NCBI GenBank assembly: GCA_947846985.1
Contig: CANTUZ010000001.1
Coordinates: forward strand, 117,135,757-117,199,756
Length of the DNA stretch: 64,000 bases
Direction of reading: 5' to 3'
DNA from: Fratercula arctica
Taxonomy: Eukaryota; Chordata; Aves; Charadriiformes; Alcidae
Under the pieces are notes generated by a model. It did no database searches, had not been told where the DNA came from, and saw nothing but the letters and a program-made list of their open reading frames with translations. The translations under genes were made by a program, and so were the position numbers. Of this stretch, positions 12,133 to 24,800 are shown in pieces (position 1 is the first letter of the stretch; each line of letters starts with the position of its first letter).

Positions 12133-12159
12133 GTAACCAGGCCGGGAACCCCTGGTTAC
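12133..12159. promoter_or_regulatory. Perfect 9-bp inverted repeat with RFX-like half-site
   Basis: GTAACCAGG (12133-12141) and CCTGGTTAC (12151-12159) are exact reverse complements separated by 9 bases. The right arm continues to GTTACC, which fits the RFX X-box half-site. Spacing is wider than a classical X-box. RFX control is common for ciliary genes such as ARL13B. Confidence 0.45.
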
Positions 12160-12267
12160 CGCCGACGGGCGCCGGGAAGGGACAAAATTGGCGGCGACAG
12201 CGGAGCGCGAAGGCACGCAACGCCGGTGTTCGAGCGGAGGGGCGGGGGAGGGCAGGCCCGCGGCTAA

Positions 12268-12315
12268 CCAATAGCAGCGGGCAGCTTCCCCGGTCCCCGG
12301 GGAGGATCAGCCAAT
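12268..12315 (+). promoter_or_regulatory. Pair of CCAAT boxes
   Basis: CCAAT at 12268-12272 and 12311-12315, spaced 43 bases, both in plus orientation toward PROS1. A third, inverted, lies at 12095-12099 toward ARL13B. Multiple CCAAT boxes are typical NF-Y sites in TATA-less promoters. Confidence 0.5.
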
Positions 12316-12741
12316 CAGCTGTAAGGGGGCGAGGCAGCAACGCTGTCCCCCGTGCCCGGTTCCCCCGCCCGAAAATAAACAACGGCGCGACCCTACAGTA
12401 ACGCCCGCCACCAGCCCCGCTCCGCGCCTTTCCCGACGGTGGGGAGGCCTCCGTGTTTTGCCGCCTCTCGCTGGCTGTGCGCGGCGGGAGCTTCTCCCGG
12501 GAGAGGATGCTCGGGGCCACCGCCCCCGGGGCCGCCCCTCAGGCTCGAACCGCCCGCAGCGCTGCCCCCGGCACCCTGTTGACGCTCCCCCAGGACAACG
12601 CTGCCCGGACAGGGCCCAGCCTCCCCCCGCCCCGCTGCCCCTCCCTCCCGCCCCCAGAGAGCTCGCCAGGCCCCGCCGCCCAGAGGAGGCGCCGCGCAGT
12701 TACGGCGCCGTGCCCAGTCCCGGCCGCCCCCCCCGGTAGCG

Positions 12742-12820
12742 ATGAGGCCGCGGGGCAGGCGGTGCCTTCCGCTGCTGGCGGGCCTGGCGGTGGCCATCGC
12801 CCTCGCGGAGGCCGCGACCT
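12742..12820 (+). CDS. PROS1: PROS1 exon 1, signal peptide (coding part)
   Basis: 79 coding bases give 26 residues starting [20 protein letters not shown], a basic n-region followed by a hydrophobic core. A purine (G) stands at -3. Donor ACCT|GTGAGT, phase 1. The 5' UTR lies in the CpG island; its start is undetermined. Confidence 0.92.
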
Positions 12821-15800
12821 GTGAGTGAGGCGGGGGGGGGGGGGAGGGGGGGCAGCAGGGCCGGGGCGCGCGGACCGGTGTCCGTTAGCGCCCCTCGCGC
12901 TCCCAGCCGCCCGCCCCTCAGCGCCGGGGGCGCCCTGGGGGCGGGGGCGAGGTGCCGAGCGGGGGGCCGGCTCTGTCCCCCGTGGGAGTGGGGACGGGGC
13001 CTCAGCAGCGAGGCGAGGGGCGGCCCATCCCCGCAGTCCGGTGTATCGCCTTCCTCCCTTCCCGGGTAGGTGCCACCGAGCCGCCGCGGGGGCGGGGCGC
13101 CTTGATCCCATCGGTTTTGGCTGCTTTCTCGAAGCCAGCCGTTACTGTTGGGTCAGCGGAGTTTGAAGTCTGATCGCGGCTCGGAAGCCGTCCGCGGACG
13201 AAAACGCAGCTCTGCAGCTCAGAGCTGTGCCTTCAAATAGCGCTTGGCTCGTTATCAGAGGGCTGGAGCACCTCTCCTGTGAAAACAGGCTGAAAAAGTT
13301 GGGGTGGTTCAACCTGGAGAAGAGAAAGCTCTGGGGAGACCTTGTAGCAGCTTTCTAGTATCTGAAGGCTGTACGAGAGGGACTTTTTACGAGGGCACGT
13401 AGTGATAGGACGAGGATAATGGCTTCAAACTGGAAGAGGGTAGGTTTAGATCAGTTATTAGGAAGAAATTTTTCACCCTGAGGGTGATGAGGCACTGGAA
13501 CAGGTTGCCCAGAGAAGCTGTGGATGCCCCATCCCTGAAAGTGTTCAAGGTCAGGCTGGATGGGGCTTTGAGTAATCTGGTCTAGTAGGAGGTGTCCCTG
13601 CACATGGCAGGGGGCTTGGAACTAGGTGATCTTTAAGGTCCCTTCTACCCCAAACCATTCTATGATTCGCTTAGAAGAAAACTACTCAATAGATCATGGT
13701 GTCAGGAGAGTGACATTATTGTGGAGTCCACACAAGCAGCCTAGACTGTCTTGATAAGTTCAGACCTATCAGCCTAAGTAAGAACTACATGCTGCCACAA
13801 ATAAATACCAAAATCAAAGCTTAGGTCTTTGACACTATAGTCTTTGAGCATAGTACTAAAAGAAGACAATGTATGTCTATCTGGAACAAGCAGAATTGCA
13901 GCTCAAAGCAAGCTAGTTTCTGACGTCTTTTACTAATGATTAAACAGAAGAAAAAACCTAATGTTTACTATTCAGACTTCTGTTTGAATGCTAGGGATTC
14001 TGACTATGAAGGGAACAGTATGGAAAGATGAAAGTTCATTTTATAGCATTTTTGAACAGGTCCTAAAAATAAATCTTCTAATAAATATTTTGTAATGTTT
14101 TTTTTCACACATTTTCTGTTCCATTTATCTGCCCTACTGCATACCTTGACAATTTTCTCTTTTATGAACAGTGGGAAATTAGAAGTTGTCCTACTCATGC
14201 GAAATATCTGTGGTCCATGTAGTTGCTTTTCCTGTCCCTGCCTCCTGGCTAGGGATTTCTGGAATAGGGAAAAAAAGGGAGAAAACAGAAAGATCTTAAT
14301 AATACAGCTTGTACCGTTCAATAACCATAAAGGAAAGTTGCCTCTCTGCTAGCCTTAGCGCGTCTGCATTTGGTCCAACATCTAGTGGCCCAACATGTTT
14401 TGGATAAGATGGAGAAGGAACAGGCAAACATTAGCAATTGGTTGGCTTTATTTTGTTGGCTACATAAAGCTTATGTCACTGGTGAGCATTTCAGAAGACT
14501 CTAGTGGCTGGAGTTATGGAGCTGATTGCAATATAACAGCTGTACAAACAAGATGATGCCACTTTCTACAGTGGCATCACATGTCCTTTTTATTCAGTTT
14601 AGTGGGTCTTCTGAGATTCTGGCAGAGAGCACTAGTAGGCTACAACTGCTTTCCACAACTGGGGAATTAGGTAAGCAGCTCTTAGCTATGATGTTTAACT
14701 AGCCCACTTAAGCAGGTTTATAGCTGCATCTGCACTACAGACTAGCTGTAAGAAACCATTGAATCTCATCAACTCCCCCCATTATTTTTCTTTTTCAGTA
14801 GCATTACTTCTAAACAGGTGCTTGATAAGTAATCACTAAACAGTGTCTGTACAACACTTAAGTGAAATCGTAAGGCTATTGAATTCTGTAAGGCTTCAGT
14901 GATAACCAGGTGAAGCACGCTGAGTTCATTAAGGGTTAACTATTGGTTTGGCAAGGTCAGAAGTGGGCTGGAGTTTCCTGTAATCAGACTGGCAGAAGCA
15001 GCAATCAGGGTTTTATGTTGTTTTTTTTTTTTAAAATAAAGGCCCTGTCATAATCTTTGTGAGGAAAAGCCAGTTGAATAAATACACTACTAATTCCATG
15101 CGTAGGAATCGAAATATTTGCAATAAAAATATGGAATTTACATTGAGTTACATGTTTTATTTCAATTCAGAAGTCATAGGAAATCATCTTAGGAGAAGGC
15201 TGAACTGCTGGGATGTCAGGGAAAAGACCTGTTTCCATTACTGCACTGTATTGAAAACATGAGGTAGCAGTGTTATATCTAGTGTAATGTCCTCAAGAAC
15301 ATTGCATGCACTTGGAATTTTCTTGTGCTTTATTTACTGAAAAACTGTGTCAAAATGAAAATGATGTAGCTAAAGGTCAAAATAAGATTGTTTAAAGTTA
15401 GCTATGAATTAGGCCTCATCTACACCACAGAGCCTCTGCCCCAAAGCTGTGTCAGCATGCTTGTGCTGGTAGAAATCTCCAACGTAAACAAAATCAGCGG
15501 GTTCAATGCACAATTTTACTATTTTGTTGTCACTCCTTTTGCCTCAGAACAGATGGACTTTCTGCATCCTTCTTATTAGCCTGCTTTTATGTAATGACAA
15601 ATACAGCCATTTACCCAAATTAATTAAAATGACACTGCTAGCAACAGTTGGTGATAAAAAGTTAACAAAATGTTTTTCTGGGTATGCTTCCAGTGCAGTT
15701 AGGTCTCAGAAGAGCTCTCATGAGGCCCTTCTTGTCCTGTGATCTTGCTGTGCTTTTGCCAGTCTCCTGGCAGATGATAGGTTAGTGGTGGGCTTGTGGA

Positions 15801-18800
15801 TTGAGAAAAAAGATCTAGGACATCCACAGTTGCAGCAGTCTCCAATTTAGTGCTTCTCCTAACTGCTGTATGCAGCATATGTGACAACCAGAGAATCCAA
15901 ATCCAGCTCTTGAAATGCGTTGTTAATAGCCCTTCAGATGTACTTATGGCATACCTTAACATTTGTGAAAGTGGGGAAACAGTAGAAGAAGAAAGCAGGA
16001 TTGAATCATTTATTTTGTGCCAAGAATTTCTGGGAGTGGGGGCCCAGAAAGTAAGGTAAGACTTTTCTTTCTCTGACCAGCTTTCTAGAGGATCAGTCTT
16101 CATCTTACAGACTTCTTCCCATTCTCCAGTGAGACCACTACGTACATCAACATGTATATAACAAATGAATCCTCAAATAGCAAACTCGCCTGCTCATGCA
16201 CTTAGTAGTGGGGAAGGGCACAAGCTGACTTATTCTCCTTGCATTTCTAAGCAACCTGCCGGTTGCTCTCTGAGATAAAGGTGTGCTTCAAAACTTCAGG
16301 AGTATGCTGTAGTAGAGTCCACCTAACGTTCAGGAAATCTTACCTATTGCCTTACCAGAAAGATTCTTAGCAGAATGAAAGCAAATAGATCAGTTTGAAG
16401 TGATAGGTTTATCCCACATCAAATACATTTAGGATGCTGTAACAGAAGGATTTCTTCAGGTCATTTTCCAGCGTTGCAGCCCTTCAGAGTGCTTCAGTTC
16501 TGTTCCCCGTCACTTGATAGAGACCTTTAGTAATGCGTTTAGGATAACACGGTTTTCGTTACATCTGTCACCTGAAAGCTATTCTCGCTTCAAGTTCTGG
16601 GCCTCATTAACTGCTCTTTCTAATAAACCTTTTAAGTTTTTTCTTTCCTGTTAGGACACAGACATTGGGAGGCTGTTCTCTGACACTTGGCTGCTGGCAT
16701 GTCTTATAAAGGCACTTTGGGTTTGAGGTATTACGTGCTCATACACAGTACTGAATTGACTGTGTCTGCTTGAATTGATCTTCTTGGTAGACTAGTGATG
16801 AATATATATGTACACTGTATATGGTTTTCACTGCAGGTGTCATGACCCTCATGCAGTTGTGCTAGTCTGAGAGGTTAAGTTGTGCAAAGGCTGATAAAAG
16901 AAGGGCAAGCGTAGAAGTGTGGTGCTGTCTAGTTAACATATGTTGGCCATGCTTTTTAACCCTATGAGCTAGACTTGTTCCAATTATGCTCATCCATTTT
17001 TCTCTTAATCACAAGGTATGTCCAAAAATTAAACTAACAAGGCAGTCTAATTTAGTTGCTGTTCCTGTAGTGTTGTGTGCTCTACAAAGAACTTTGAAGG
17101 AAACAGGCATCTTTCATTTTTAATATAATTTCTTGACTTGCTTATTTGTTTACAATTTGTGTAAAAGTCAATAAGATGACAATAACAAGATACATGAAAA
17201 TCAAGTAATGACACATAAGGCGATAGGACAGGAGGAAATGGCCTCAAGTTGCGCTAGAGGAGGTTTAGATTAGATATTAGGAAAAATTTTTACACCGAAA
17301 GGGTTATCAAGCATTGGAACAGGCTGCCCAAGGAAGTGGTGAAATCGTTATCCCTGGAGATATTTAAAAGACAGGTAGACGTAGTGCTTAGTGTTATGGT
17401 TTAGTGTTGGTTTTTGTGAGTTTTAGGGTGATAGTTGGACTAGATGATCTGAAGGGTCCCTTCCAACCTAGACAATTCTATGATTCTATGATAACATAAC
17501 GGATCTGAAATATAAAAGTTAGCTAGGATTGTATTTTGTCTTGGTAAATTGTGACTGTATTTGTAGGTTTTCTGCCTTGATATTTCTCAGAATATCATTC
17601 TCACCTTTTACTTTGTCTTGTTCTTTACAGTTCTGAAAAATAAAATAACATTTATGTTAATTACATATAACAGGTAGCCTAATTTTATAAGACACATTTT
17701 TGGTCTCTCAGAAGTTAAGTAGAGTCAGAATATAAAAGGCTTCATAGCATTTTTCCATTTATTGGTCACATAGCTCACATTTAGAGTATCCATAGCTAAA
17801 AAAAAAATCTTGTCTTGAATATGACATTTAAATTATGCTTCAGGTGTAGCATTGCACAAATGGTTTTTTGATTACTCAGAATTTTTTGGTCTGAAACAGC
17901 TACCCCACATACAGAAAACAGAATCCTAGGATTTCTTGCCCACATTTTCCAAAATGATTGCAAACGGCAACTCCTGACTAAGCATTTAATTCACATTTTT
18001 GTGTTAGATTCTCATACTTGTTCAGTGCTTACAGTGTTTTTCAACTGTTAATAAATAAATAAGAGCTCCTTTGTTTCTACAAAGTTTTATCTCAGCAGTA
18101 TGCCTCTCAGTTCCTGGTGAGGAAACGTCGAGCAAATTCTTTTATGGAAGAAAGTAAGAAGGGAAACTTAGAAAGAGAGTGCATCGAAGAATTATGCAAT
18201 AAGGAAGAAGCCAGAGAAATATTTGAAAATAATCCTGAAACTGTAAGTATCTGATGAATATCTATGAGTTAGATAGTAGTTTTTTGCAGAGGGAAAGCTA
18301 GAAGTACATATAATTCACACTGCAAAGCTAAAAAAACCCACCACCATGCAGACCACAAACTGGTTTGCAATTATTTTGTGTATAGAACCTGCACAATTAA
18401 TAACGAAGACTGTATAAGCCAAGAGAATAGTTGAGTAGATATTATTTTAATTTCCAGTATGGATCACCAGTTTTAGACCACAGTTGTCTGCAAGCATTCC
18501 ATGTGGGAAAACTGTGTTGGCTTCAATTAAAATTTTACACAGAGGATGCATGGCAGTGCAGCCTTTTTAATGAAGGGATTGGATGTATCACTGCGAGCTT
18601 TCTTCCTAATGGGGAGAGCTCTGTTCCTCAGTTCATTCCCACTACACACTATTTAGTATTAGGTACATTTTATTCAGCTTTGTGCTATAAAAGGGTTATT
18701 ACAAAATATATGTGGTTAAAATGAATTCTTGTTTTGCAAACTGTATCAAGTCCATCTTCTGTCTTCGATAATACTGCATGTATTTGGATATACTGATTGT

Positions 18801-21800
18801 TAAGATCAAATAGTTTCAGTAATCAATAATAATAAACAATACTAAGTTGTTTTTAACAATTTCTGGTTTAGTAACCAAACTTTGTTTGGTATGAATTGCA
18901 TGTGAGATGTTCAGCCTATTCCAGGGGTTTTTGATTATTTTAGGGTGAAGAAGGGAAATAAAGGAGGCTGCTCTGCATCCAGTAACAACACTGGGCAAGA
19001 TCCTCCCATTTAAAGAGACAATTTTCAAAGTCATTTTGACACCCAATTCATTTTAATTGCCTTCGCTTTGACAGCAAAGTCCAATTCAGTGCAGTATCTT
19101 AAACCCTCCACTGAGTCTTGTGTTTATTAAGTAATCTGGTATCTTAGCTTAAACATAGTGATATAGAAAACTTGATCTATATTCTATGAGTCAGAGTGAC
19201 TTTTTCTTTTTTGCTTCTTTTGTAGTTATAAAACCAATATATTTTAGAACATATTCAGTGATATAGTTTGCTATAATTGTATCTACCTTAGATTTTTCTT
19301 ACTCTTTATTTTTCTTTTCTTTCTGCAGGAATACTTTTATCCCAAATATTTAAGTAAGTATGAATAACCTGAACAACTCTAGTATGTCATTCACTGGTTG
19401 TCTTATTTGGATAATACTAGTTTAGTTATTCTGCCCGTAGCTCTTGAATGATTTCCGTGCTGGTTATAATGCATAGTAGCTCCTAGGCAGTTGTGTGTGC
19501 TTAGATCCTAGCAGAGGCACTTAGAAGGTTGGTATGTGATCAGCTGTCCTTAATATGCCCAGACAAGTTTTCCGATTCAGGCTGTGAGAACAGACTCTTT
19601 GAAGATGCTGTGCGTAAGCTGTTGTAATTTCATTTTAAATAAGTGTTTGTATCGTAAGCAGATTGTGTGGGTTTGCATTTGCAGGCTGCCTTGCCTCCCA
19701 CCGAGCAGGGGTTTTCAGGGTTACTGCAGTTACTCCAGATTCTCCAGCTGACCTGAGGGCTTGTGTCAATGGTAAGTGCTGCTGTTAGATACTTTACTTA
19801 ATGCACTCAGATCTAAGAACACAGGCATACATGGCTCGAAAGCAGTTCACATAGGCAGAAAAAGAGACCAACCTCCATTTAACTGAGGCAAACTCAATAC
19901 TCTGGAACAGAAATTGACAAAAAATATTAGGTGAGACCGAGCATTTTCAGAGCAAGTTTTGTAAGTGACTGTTTTTAACTTTATAAAGCATGCTGGAAAA
20001 GATAATTAACTGCAAAATGGAAGCCATAATTCTTCCAGAAACATAGAATTGTGTCCTACACCAACCCACTGATGTTCCCTAGTACATCCTCTGTATTCTA
20101 CCATGTCTTTAATAGCTATGCCTGACTCTTTGCATCTCAGAAGTCCTGTTCTGTCAGTTAAAGGAAGAGACAATCTGGTTTAATTCTCCTTTGTGCCACT
20201 CTTTGGCCCGTACTTATACTGTAGCTCTTCATTAAGTGAGTAACATTACCAGCTGAAAAATTCAAATATTAGCTGGAAGACACAGTCATTGACTCCAGAC
20301 ACAAGAAGGTCACAAAGCATGAAACTTGTGATGTTGCTCAAATATATGTTTTTTAAATGCCTCTACATTTATAAGTACAGTGCGTGTTGTGTTTTATTTA
20401 GTAAATTCACAGGAAGAGATCTGTACCTTATTCCCTACTTGTCACAGTTGAAAAATCTCTCTAAACCTCTTAAACCTTTACAGCCAGGTTACATCAAAGA
20501 AGCTTTCAGTTAGTTTGAACACGGATACCTATCCTTAACCATCTGACGCTGTTTCTGTCATTGAAAGCAACGTAAGGCAAAAAAATCCTTAGTAATTACA
20601 CTGCACATGGTCATGGATGAACATATTTTCCAGATCACTTGACCAACGTGACTGCTGTCACAAACCACTCCCATTCATATCATTCTTTTTTCACTCTCAT
20701 TAGAGGTCCTGGGAGGAAAGGATTTGGCAGAGTTTGTGTGAACTTGCAGTGTTTCTTTATTACCCAGTGAAAATAACTAGTTTACTTGATGGCAATTGTA
20801 TTTGTCCATTTGGGTTCATATTATAAAATCAAATTATAAAATCGGATTACTATTGGTCAGTTACCAGGATAAAGGAGAAGTAAAGAGAGTATGTGTAAAG
20901 TGTTTCTAAGGCTTAAGTGTTCATTACGCACATTTCTGGAAAGGAGCTACTTCTGAGAAAGTGGAATTTAAAATTCCCATTAAAACTATATAATTTTTTT
21001 TCAATAGATTTTCTTTTTTATTTTAAAAGTTCTGTCTTTCTGAACTTATCCAAATTGTTTTCATATTGTCAAAGTGAAAACTCCAGTTTTACTAATGAGA
21101 AATAATTAAATAATTATAAGAATTAGTTTATAATAATACAGTAACTCATTTGAACTCAAGCTGAAAAAAAAATCAAGGAATAAGAATAACAATCCAAACA
21201 GAATTGAAAAGTAATTTCACTGTTCTCATATTTGTTCAAATGACCTATTTCAGAACACAAATGAACACACATTTAAGGACATGCATTTCTGGATAAACAG
21301 TTACAAAAAAATCTGAATATATTGACTTTTTAATCCCCATCTAGGAAGGAAAAGGAAAATTTTCCACACGAATAGAAGACCCTTTTTCATACTTTTCTAA
21401 TCCAAGAAGGTATCTAAGATGCATCTTTAAGTCTCTAAATATCTGTATCCCATAAATCTGTGTACTTAATTGCTTTTGAAAATAAGCACTTAAAAAATGC
21501 CTGCATTTACATCTATGCAGCTGACCATGACACATCTCATGGATACCAGAGCCTCTGAGTGGCAGAGGATACAGGTACCACCACAATACATTTCTTGCCT
21601 TTCTATTGCAGGCTGAGCATATCTTCCAACATTTAGTTGTTGTCACAAAAGTTTATCAAAAAGCATTACTGGGTAGTAGGTCAGAAGGCACCATAAATCG
21701 GGAAAAGAGGAACACCAGGCCTGCTTTCATAACAAATGGATGCTACGTTACTGTTCCTGCAGTAACTTCTTGATCGTTCATCTGCAGACATAACCTCTGT

Positions 21801-24800
21801 GTCCATCTACTTCTATCCATTCTGCCTTGTCTTCTTGCTCTAGTGTATTTTAGCAATTCTCCTTTTTTCATTTGTTGGTTTCCTCTGTTTTCTTGCCCTT
21901 TATATCCTTAATTCACCTCATTCCTTCTACTTGTGTTTCACACTGCCAACCCAATCCGTCTTCTCTCAGTTCAGACTGTCACAAGCCATCACAGCCTTTT
22001 TTTTTTTACAGTCAAGTTTGTTCACCAGTTGCACACTCTGAGGGTAACTCCACATATATCACCTATGAAATATTTTGCTCATACCAAGCCTATACCACAC
22101 TTATTCCTGCACCTACAAAAGTAGTAAATAATCAAAAAAGACAAAAACGTAGGGAGTTGAAGAACTTACATTTGGAAATTGCTGTGAAGGATCCATACAT
22201 AAGCCCCATTCCTTTTATTTCTTTGCACAATTTCTTCTGTCAGTCTTCATCTGCAACTGTGATCCTTTAGTCTGCAATATAAATATTACTTGACATGCAG
22301 CATTTATTCTAGAGGTGCTCTATAGTTTTGGAGCTTGGCTGGCCTCTGAGCTTTTGCATTTACTTGCAGCAGAATTTAATTAGAAGCAGATTTACTTGAC
22401 AAATATACTAACGCAGATTTTGTTAGGCTTTCTTAGTCACAGAAAGTTAAACTTTCCATGGGGCTCAGTTCTTTAGTTCTTTTGAGTGAAGTAAGAAATA
22501 TTTAAGAAATCCAATGAGGCCTTAGGTACAGATTCGTAGCAAGTGTCGGTCTTCAAGAACATTGCCCTTCATTCCACTTTTTTGAATCTGAACATCACAA
22601 AACCCTTTCTTCTTTTCATTCTGCTATCTGTTCTTTTAGGATACTACTTTTTTTTTTTTTTTTTTAAGCATGCCTCAGAATGACATTCCAGAGCTTTACA
22701 AGAACATAATGTTAAAGTAGAAACAATATATTTGTAATGTTTGGAGGCCTGCAGAAAAATAATCCATAAAGCTACCAGCATATTCAGAAGACACAAATAG
22801 AATGATGCGTTATGTGGCATGTGGATGTAAAATTATGAAAACGGTGGGAAAAGTTAAAAGAACTTTACATATTTTGCTTATAGCAAAAAAGGCAATGAAT
22901 TCTGTGTTCTCAGCCCCAGTCTATGTATTTTGAGCCTTGCTTTCTTAGGTCTCACCAGCACATATAAAGAGTCTTCAGTCGCTCTTTATGATCCAAATTT
23001 GTTTGTCATCGCAGTTAATATTTGTAAAAGGCGTTAGACACTAATGTGTCTAACAGAGAAACTGATCTCTGTAATTCTGAATTCTTGGTATTGTTGAAAC
23101 TTTGGTATTTCTAGTGAAATTTGTGGTAATATGAACAGAGCACTGTTCCTTAAAAAGTTAAATAAGTCCTTAAAATGTAATGAAAATAGAATCAAGTCCA
23201 TGTTTGGTCACATTTTGCAGGGATTAACATGGCTTAGTGAGTCATTTGTTTTCTAGTTGTTTTCTTTCTGACAAAGTACTGGTGGCTTTGTTTTTTCTCA
23301 ATTACTTGCAAATTCTTGCTGACAGAATTAGCAGCAAGATGGTTATAGGGTACTTGATGTTACGCATTAAGCCCTTTCCTCTTTCATGAAAGATGAAAGG
23401 TATCTGTGGGAAGAGAAGAAGGAAGACTAAACTGATCCTTAAGGAAAAGTAACCCCAAATAACAAGTATTTCCAATGTTTCCATCCCACAGAAATTTCAA
23501 ACCAGTGTAGCCCTCTTCCATGCCATAAAGATGGATATAAGGATTGCATAGACGGACAAGCCAAATACACATGCGTCTGTAAACCAGGATGGCAAGGAGA
23601 TAAATGTGAAGAAGGTATAGTCTCTAATCTCATCATGTTGTTAGTTCTCAGAGACACAATTATAGTTCTGTTATTGAATAGCATCAGATCTTTAAGTATA
23701 CCCACAGTTGGTCTATGAATGCCTTCCCCTGAGCAGAGATTTTTATTTTCTTTCCAGATATAAATGAATGTGAAGACTTAAATGGAGGTTGTAGCCAACG
23801 CTGTTCTAATTTACCTGGAAGCTACCGTTGTTTATGTGAAGATGGCTACTTCATGCATTCTAATAAACGGGATTGCGGAGGTAGGAAGTGAGACTTAAGG
23901 AGGACATCATTAGATGACAGTACATTGCCTGTTGACTAGAGGGGAAAGACTTTAGTCCAGTAGTTCCATAAATGTTCTAAGTCAGCAGAGGCTTGCATTG
24001 CCTCTGAAAGATGCAGTTCTGCTTCAACCTGGCTACTCATTCCACCTACAGCCTTACACCGCTGCAAACTTTTGTGCAACTGTATAGTGAACCAGATCAA
24101 GGATCTGAGGTGAGTTAAAACCAATTCATGAAAAAAAAAAAAAAAAGAGCAAAAGAAGAAAAGAGACTATAATGTTAGATTCTGTTTCATTACTAGAGCT
24201 CTGTAAAGCTTGTTTTGGTCACTAGCCAATTTCACATACCCTTTAAGCATGCTGAAAAAAAAGAGTCTAGAGTGGTGCAACCAGCTAACAGTGTAACCAT
24301 GGAAATCCTGTCTGGTAAACACTGCACTGGTTTAGACTGAATCACTCCTAATTAGTGATGCTGCTCTTTTGTGAGCTTGAAGTTCATCGGAGAAGAAACT
24401 ATTAATGAATCTGAAAATGCTCTTAATGGAGAGAAACATTTGTCTTTTACTCACCCAGCACAATTTTTTTCTGTACATGCTCGTGTCTGTTATTATTGGC
24501 CATGACCTATGCACTTCATTCGATTCCAGATAAAGACTATGTATTAACATAATTAGCAATTCTTACCGCATAGTTGGAAAAAAAATAAAACCTCATTCCA
24601 TTTTAATGTCATATATTTGATGCTGAATTATGCCAATGGTTTTGGATAATGTTATATTCTATGAGAGGCCAGACTTGAGGGCCATCGCCTGCTGTCATTT
24701 CCTTTTTTTTTTTTGTGAATGAATAATTTCCAAAGAAATTCCAGAAGAACAGAAGATTGCTGTTTTGTCAAAAAGGGCAAGTAGATAAGGTAGTTAGAAT

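Larger units (their letters stand above)
11450..13110. promoter_or_regulatory. CpG island with shared ARL13B/PROS1 promoter
   Basis: About 1.6 kb of extremely GC- and CpG-rich DNA between the divergent genes. The PROS1 start codon lies at 12742 on plus and a strong minus-strand donor for ARL13B at 11888. No TATA box is apparent. Elements seen: CACGTG at 12060-12065, CCAAT boxes at 12095-12099 (inverted), 12268-12272 and 12311-12315, and a GC box at 12239-12248. Long open frames on both strands here, up to about 300 codons, are explained by the scarcity of stop codons in GC-rich DNA. Confidence 0.85.
12821..18084 (+). other. PROS1 intron 1
   Basis: 5.3 kb. The left end is CpG island with a long G tract right after the donor. 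Two CR1 fragments (13254-13668, 17219-17492). No exon recognised elsewhere. Confidence 0.8.

Noticed and set aside
11338..12267. 309-codon plus-strand open frame, with 215- and 222-codon frames overlapping it on both strands
   Set aside because: All lie in the CpG island, overlap each other in different frames and have Pro/Arg/Gly/Ala-rich composition expected from GC-rich DNA with few stops. No domain recognised.
12393..13166. Several 110-190 codon frames on both strands around PROS1 exon 1
   Set aside because: Same GC effect. Only the short frame starting at 12742 fits a signal peptide and splices in phase to the Gla exon.
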